Part shown: piece by piece, positions 60,289-64,000 of the stretch | Layout: the number at the start of each line of letters is the position of its first letter | How positions within the stretch are numbered: position 1 is the first letter of the stretch | Program-made: the position numbers and the translations under genes | Notes under the pieces: model-generated | What the model was told of the DNA's origin: nothing | Database searches by the model: none | What the model saw: only the letters and a program-made list of their open reading frames with translations | DNA from: Crossaster papposus | Lineage: Eukaryota > Echinodermata > Asteroidea > Velatida > Solasteridae | DNA: 64,000 nt | Reading direction: 5' to 3' | NCBI GenBank assembly: GCA_037893245.1 | Contig: JBAIAA010000784.1 | Location: 1,077,937-1,141,936 of the forward strand

Positions 60289-63200
60289 ATATTTGGTCTA
60301 CAAACGGCATATCCCTACTACTACATATTTAATATTTGGTCTACAATCGGCATATCCCTACTACTACATATTTAAGATTTGGTCTACAATCGGCATATCC
60401 CTACTACTACATATTTAAGATTTGGTCTACAATCGGCATATCCCTACTACTACTACATATGTAAGATTTGGTCTACAATCGGCATATCCCTACTACTACA
60501 TATTTAAGATTTGGTCTACAATCGGCATATCCCTACTACTACATATTTAAGATTTGGTCTACAATCGGCATATCCCTACTACTACATATTTAAGATTTGG
60601 TCTACAATCGGCATATCCCTACTACTACATATTTAAGATTTGGTCTACAATCGGCATATCCCTACTACTACATATTTAAGATTTGGTCTACAATCGGCAT
60701 ATCCCTACTACTACATATTTAAGATTTGGTCTACAATCGGCATATCCATACTACTACATGTTTAAGATTTGGTCTACAATTGGCATATCCCTACTACTAC
60801 ATATTTAAGATTTGGTCTACAATCGGCATACCCCTACTACTACATATTTAAGATTTGGTCTACAATCGGCATATCCCTACTACTACATATTTAAGATTTG
60901 GTCTACAATCGGCATATCCCTACTACTACATATTTAAAATTTGGTCTACAATCGGCATATCCCTACTACTACATATTTAAGATTTGGTCTACAATCGGCA
61001 TATCCCTACTACTACATATTTAAGATTTGGTCTACAATCGGCATATCCCTACTACTACATATTTAAGATTTGGTCTACAATCGGCATATCCCTACTACTA
61101 CATATTTAAGATTTGGTCTACAATCGGCATATCCCTACTACTACATATTTAAGATTTGGTCTACAATCGGCATATCCCTACTACTACATATTTAAGATTT
61201 GGTCTACAATCGGCATATCCCTACTACTACATATTTAAGATTTGGTCTACAATCGGCATATCCCTACTACTACATATTTAAGATTTGGTCTACAATCGGC
61301 ATATCCCTACTACTACATATTTAAGATTTGGTCTACAATCGGCATATCCCTACTACTACATATATAAGATTTGGTCTACAATCGGCATATCCCTACTACT
61401 ACATATTTAAGATTTGGTCTACAATCGGCATATCCCTACTACTACATATTTAAGATTTGGTCTACAATCGGCATATCCCTACTACTACATATTTAAGATT
61501 TGGTCTACAATCGGCATATCCCTACTACTACATATTTAAGATTTGGTCTACAATCGGCATATCCCTACTACTACATATTTAAGATTTGGTCTACAATCGG
61601 CATATCCCTACTACTACATATTTAAGATTTGGTCTACAATCGGCATATCCCTACTACTACATATTTAAGATTTGGTCTACAATCGGCATATCCCTACTAC
61701 TACATATTTAAGATTTGGTCTACAATCGGCATATCCCTACTACTACATATTTAAGATTTGGTCTACAATCGGCATATCCCTACTACTACATATTTAAGAT
61801 TTGGTCTACAATCGCCATATCCCTACTACTACATATTTAAGATTTGGTCTACAATCGGCATATCCCTACTACTACATATTTAAGATTTGGTCTACAATCG
61901 GCATATCCCTACTACTACATATTTAAGATTTGGTCTACAATCGGCATATCCCTACTACTACATATTTAAGATTTGGTCTACAATCGACATATCCCTACTA
62001 CTACATATTTAAGATTTGGTCTACAATCGGCATATCCCTACTACTACATATTTAAGATTTGGTCTACAATCGGCATATCCCTACTACTACATATTTAAGA
62101 TTTGGTCTACAATCGGCATATCCCTACTACTACATATTTAAGATTTGGTCTACAATCGGCATATCCCTACTACTACATATTTAAGATTTGGTCTACAATC
62201 GGCATATCCCTACTACTACATATTTAAGATTTGGTCTACAATCGGCATATCCCTACTACTACATATTTAAGATTTGGTCTACAATCGGCATATCCCTACT
62301 ACTACATATTTAAGATTTGGTCTACAATCGGCATATCCCTACTACTACATATTTAAGATTTGGTCTACAATCGGCATATCCCTACTACTACATATTTAAG
62401 ATTTGGTCTACAATCGGCATATCCCTACTACTACATATTTAAGATTTGGTCTACAATCGGCATATCCCTACTACTACATATTTAAGATTTGGTCTACAAT
62501 CGGCATATCCCTACTACTACATATTTAAGATTTGGTCTACAATCGGCATATCCCTACTACTACATATTTAAGATTTGGTCTACAATCGGCATATCCCTAC
62601 TACTACATATTTAAGATTTGGTCTACAATCGGCATATCCCTACTACTACATATTTAAGATTTGGTCTACAATCGGCATATCCCTACTACTACATATTTAA
62701 GATTTGGTCTACAATCGGCATATCCCTACTACTACATATTTAAGATTTGGTCTACAATCGGCATATCCCTACTACTACATATTTAAGATTTGGTCTACAA
62801 TCGACATATCCCTACTACCACATATTTAAGATTTGGTCTACAATCGGCATATCCCTACTACTACATATTTAAGATTTGGTCTACAATCGGCATATCCCTA
62901 CTACTACATATTTAAGATTTGGTCTACAATCGGCATATCCCTACTACTACATATTTAAGATTTGGTCTACAATCGGCATATCCCTACTACTACATATTTA
63001 AGATTTGGTCTACAATCGGCATATCCCTACTACTACATATTTAAGATTTGGTCTACAATCGGCATATCCCTACTACTACATATTTAAGATTTGGTCTACA
63101 ATCGGCATATCCCTACTACTACATATTTAAGATTTGGTCTACAATCGGCATATCCCTACTACTACATATTCAAGATTTGGTCTACAATCGGCATATCCCT

Positions 63201-63602
63201 ACTACTACATATTTAAGATTTGGTCTACAATCGGCATATCCCTACTACTACATATTTAAGATTTGGTCTACAATCGACATATCCCTACTACTACATATTT
63301 AAGATTTGGTCTACAATCGGCATATCCCTACTACTACATATTTAAGATTTGGTCTACAATCGGCATATCCCTACTACTACATATTTAAGATTTGGTCTAC
63401 AATCGGCATATCCCTACTACTACATATTTAAGATTTGGTCTACAATCGGCATATCCCTACTACTACATATTTAAGATTTGGTCTACAATCGGCATATCCC
63501 TACTACTACATATTTAAGATTTGGTCTACAATCGGCATATCCCTACTACTACATATTTAAGATTTGGTCTACCATCGGCATATCCCTACTACTACATATT
63601 TA

Positions 63603-63713
63603 ACTCGAGGGCTTGTTCCCACATCAGGTGTTTATTTCTACTGCACACTTCTTTCCCTGTACATAATAATAAATGTGAGTTTGTTTTGTTATCAGATCAA
63701 ATTGACTTTTTTA
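63603..63713. repeat. 111-bp spacer, copy 8
   Basis: 3425 bp after copy 7 (77 monomers plus one CTA). It is followed by the AAGATTTGGTCTACAAACGG form, like copies 1-4. Confidence 0.9.
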
Positions 63714-64000
63714 AGATTTGGTCTACAAACGGCATATCCCTACTACTACATATTTAATATTTGGTCTACAATCGGCATATCCCTACTACTACATATTTAA
63801 GATTTGGTCTACAATCGGCATATCCCTACTACTACATATTTAAGATTTGGTCTACAATCGGCATATCCCTACTACTACATGTTTAAGATTTGGTCTACAA
63901 TCGGCATATCCCTACTACTACATATTTAAGATTTGGTCTACAATCGGCATACCCCTACTACTACATATTTAAGATTTGGTCTACAATCGGCATATCCCTA

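Larger units (their letters stand above)
38947..64000. repeat. 43-bp satellite array, about 560 monomers, running off the window end
   Basis: The monomer starts AAGATTTGGTCTACAATCGG, continues CATATCCCTA and ends (CTA)nCATATTT. Monomers are nearly identical; common variants are single changes (CGACATAT, TTTGAG, CATATGTAAG, CCCGCCTA, CATGTTT) plus 3-bp gains or losses in the CTA run. Distances between spacers equal 111 plus whole multiples of 43, adjusted by the visible indels. Open frames in all phases, such as those reading YNRHIPTTTYLRFGL, come from the repeat and are not genes. No motif for a known function is seen. Confidence 0.97.

Noticed and set aside
40116..63800. Repeated open frames of 73-84 codons in the 43-bp satellite
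   Set aside because: They are translations of the monomer, with the 111-bp spacer read through. The frame depends on monomer count, and there is no coding signal.

Overview
This window is eukaryotic, from a metazoan. It holds an intronless rhodopsin-class GPCR, a spliced gene on the minus strand with GT-AG introns, animal-type DNA transposons (PIF/Harbinger, pogo/Tigger, hAT and mariner-like non-autonomous copies), LINE, Ty3/gypsy and GIY-YIG retroelement debris, and very long satellite arrays. The mix fits a repeat-rich marine invertebrate. A cephalochordate-like deuterostome is plausible, but I cannot fix the species from sequence alone.

Layout. 1-248 is a two-unit piece of an initiator-tRNA-like array on the plus strand. 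249-5260 is transposon-rich: a 640-bp TA-flanked inverted-repeat element, a degenerate piece of nuclear 18S rRNA, a pogo/Tigger remnant carrying a foldback element, and an LTR split by a hAT-type MITE with a perfect 8-bp target duplication. 5255-8062 (minus) is a three-exon gene for a zinc-finger / tyrosine-recombinase-like / Myb-like protein; the exons join in frame. 8382-9854 is a TIR element containing a possible Tudor-like exon. 9857-13083 is mostly unassigned. 13084-14157 is the GPCR. 14158-17149 holds small inverted-repeat elements and a LINE reverse-transcriptase remnant split by another insertion. 17150-21025 is a decayed but structurally complete PIF/Harbinger element (TIRs, both genes as pseudogenes, helically phased subterminal repeats, a perfect 42-bp palindrome, and a GIY-YIG fragment inside it). 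21586-22889 is the 3' part of a Ty3/gypsy element with its 3' LTR, from the same LTR family as the copy at 4460.

From about 23486 to the end (63 percent of the window) everything is tandem repeat. 23486-38882 is an array of 77 initiator-tRNA-Met-like units (minus strand) with four unit types, A-B-C-D, arranged in 799-bp and then 2620-bp higher-order repeats. 38883-64000 is a 43-bp satellite of about 560 monomers, punctuated by eight full and one truncated copy of a 111-bp spacer. The two arrays meet inside the truncated spacer copy.

Only two protein genes look intact (the GPCR and the recombinase/Myb gene). The most unusual content is the tRNA-derived array: it keeps initiator hallmarks, shows paired T-stem changes, carries a fixed TAT-anticodon unit type and contains recombinant tRNA chimeras. 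Whether any unit is transcribed or charged cannot be told from sequence.
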